NCBI RefSeq assembly: GCF_001456935.1
Contig: NZ_KQ758483.1
Span: 930,001 to 994,000, forward strand
From: [Bacillus] enclensis
Lineage (GTDB): Bacteria > Bacillota > Bacilli > Bacillales > Bacillaceae_B
Direction of reading: 5' to 3'
Length of the DNA: 64,000 nt
Below are positions 63,348 to 64,000 of this stretch, one piece after another. Within the stretch, counting starts at the first letter, position 1. Each line of letters begins with the position of its first letter. Under the pieces are notes generated by a model. It did no database searches, was not told where the DNA came from, and was given only the letters and a program-made list of their open reading frames with translations. The translations under genes and the position numbers were made by a program.

Positions 63348-64000
63348 CTATTCTATGAGCTTGTAATCGGTATTATTTTCAATAAAAGGAGTCGGTTCAC
63401 CAACGCTAAACATATGAAGTTCATGCATCGCCCTGGTACAAGCGGTATAAAATAAGCGGCGCAGGCTCTCGTCTCCGTACTGACGGGATGAGGCATCGTA
63501 AATGATCACGGCATCAAATTCGATTCCTTTGGCTAAGTAGGTCGGGATCACAACCACCCCCTGTTCGTATTGGAGTGCACCGGCCTTCATGATTTTTAAA
63601 TCTTTTACACCAGTAAGGCCGGAATACGCATTTTCGCTTTCAGCAGCTGATTTACATATGACCGCAATAGAATGGTACCCACTTTTTTTAAGCTCCTCGA
63701 TCGTCCGTTCAATATGTTGATGAAGCACGCTCCGATTCTCCACTTTGGTCAAAGAAGGAGTTTCACCCTCCCGTTCAAAAGCCTCGATTTCACGATCAGG
63801 CGGTACCAGTCCGCGGGTGAATTCAATTATGGGCTTAGTGGATCTATAGCTTTGCGTCAATAAAATCGTGTCTGTTTCCCCTTCCCCGTAAAGGCTCAGC
63901 AAGGTTTCGAAATTTACATGTTCCCTTGCGTGGGCAAAGATCGCCTGGTTAAAATCCCCGAGTACGGTCATTTTCGCCGCAGGAAAAAGCCTTTTAAGGA
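63348..64000 (-). CDS. helD: RNA polymerase recycling helicase HelD, 3' part
   Basis: C-terminal portion (about 217 codons) of a UvrD/PcrA-like helicase; the frame runs past the window edge (the upstream codons read LKRLFPAAK before MTVLGDFNQ). Motifs are TVLGDFNQ (III), TQSYRST (IV), EFDAVIIYD (V) and RLFYTACTRA (VI). These match HelD (YvgS), which releases RNA polymerase from stalled complexes and can give rifampicin tolerance. A general UvrD-like helicase cannot be fully excluded because the N-terminus is missing. Confidence 0.8.
   Translation of the reverse strand, partial: LKRLFPAAKMTVLGDFNQAIFAHAREHVNFETLLSLYGEGETDTILLTQSYRSTKPIIEFTRGLVPPDREIEAFEREGETPSLTKVENRSVLHQHIERTIEELKKSGYHSIAVICKSAAESENAYSGLTGVKDLKIMKAGALQYEQGVVVIPTYLAKGIEFDAVIIYDASSRQYGDESLRRLFYTACTRAMHELHMFSVGEPTPFIENNTDYKLIE

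Overview
The window is 64 kb of chromosome from a low-to-mid GC, endospore-forming Bacillaceae (Bacillus or Rossellomorea-like; genus not provable from sequence alone). The evidence is the maeN-malR-malK malate module, spo0M, yndG-yndH-yndJ synteny, a thiM-thiD-thiE set, strong GGAGG ribosome-binding sites, many TTG/GTG starts and compact T-tailed terminators. There are no rRNA or tRNA genes, prophage, CRISPR or transposase genes.

Layout. 0.1-6.2 kb: a DUF948 protein, an AEC transporter and a Na+/malate symporter with its two-component system; two related, oppositely oriented, composite intergenic repeats flank the transporters. 6.3-10.6 kb: a HAD phosphatase, then a copper/redox-looking cluster (YtkA-like lipoprotein, OmpR-type two-component system, SCO lipoprotein). 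10.7-13.8 kb: a peroxiredoxin whose catalytic Cys codon is UGA, an isochorismatase-fold hydrolase, and a TetR-regulated NAD(P)-binding protein. 13.9-20.3 kb: rRNA methyltransferase, S9 peptidase, thiamine salvage, pentapeptide-repeat protein. 20.6-31.9 kb: a one-strand glycolate/glyoxylate module (LctP-type permease, IclR regulator, FAH-fold protein, malate synthase G, GlcD-GlcF-GlcE, GntR regulator) whose promoters share a palindromic operator. 32.5-48.4 kb: spo0M, a cell-wall amidase, small enzymes, a prolyl-4-hydroxylase-like protein, a sigma/anti-sigma fusion, lipoproteins and yndGHJ. 48.5-53.2 kb: a hydrolase-amidohydrolase-symporter unit. 53.7-64 kb: an SDR, a nucleotidyltransferase-fold protein, a MutS2-like ATPase behind a long attenuator-like leader, D-serine dehydratase, an MBL hydrolase, a Bcr/CflA exporter and the 3' part of a HelD-type helicase.

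The most striking observations: (1) the peroxiredoxin at 10672-11289 has an in-frame UGA exactly at the peroxidatic cysteine, followed 10 nt later by a 7-bp hairpin with a GGUC loop, which is the layout of a bacterial SECIS element, so it is very probably a selenoprotein. (2) The MutS2-like gene is preceded by a consensus sigma-A promoter, a 7-codon leader peptide with a good ribosome-binding site and mutually exclusive hairpins ending in terminators, the architecture of an antibiotic- or translation-sensing attenuator. (3) One polypeptide carries ECF sigma regions 2 and 4, a zinc anti-sigma motif, a membrane helix and an extracytoplasmic DUF4179-like part. (4) Two intergenic arrays have a near-exact 20-nt period. 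(5) Nested repeat modules show compensatory stem changes.
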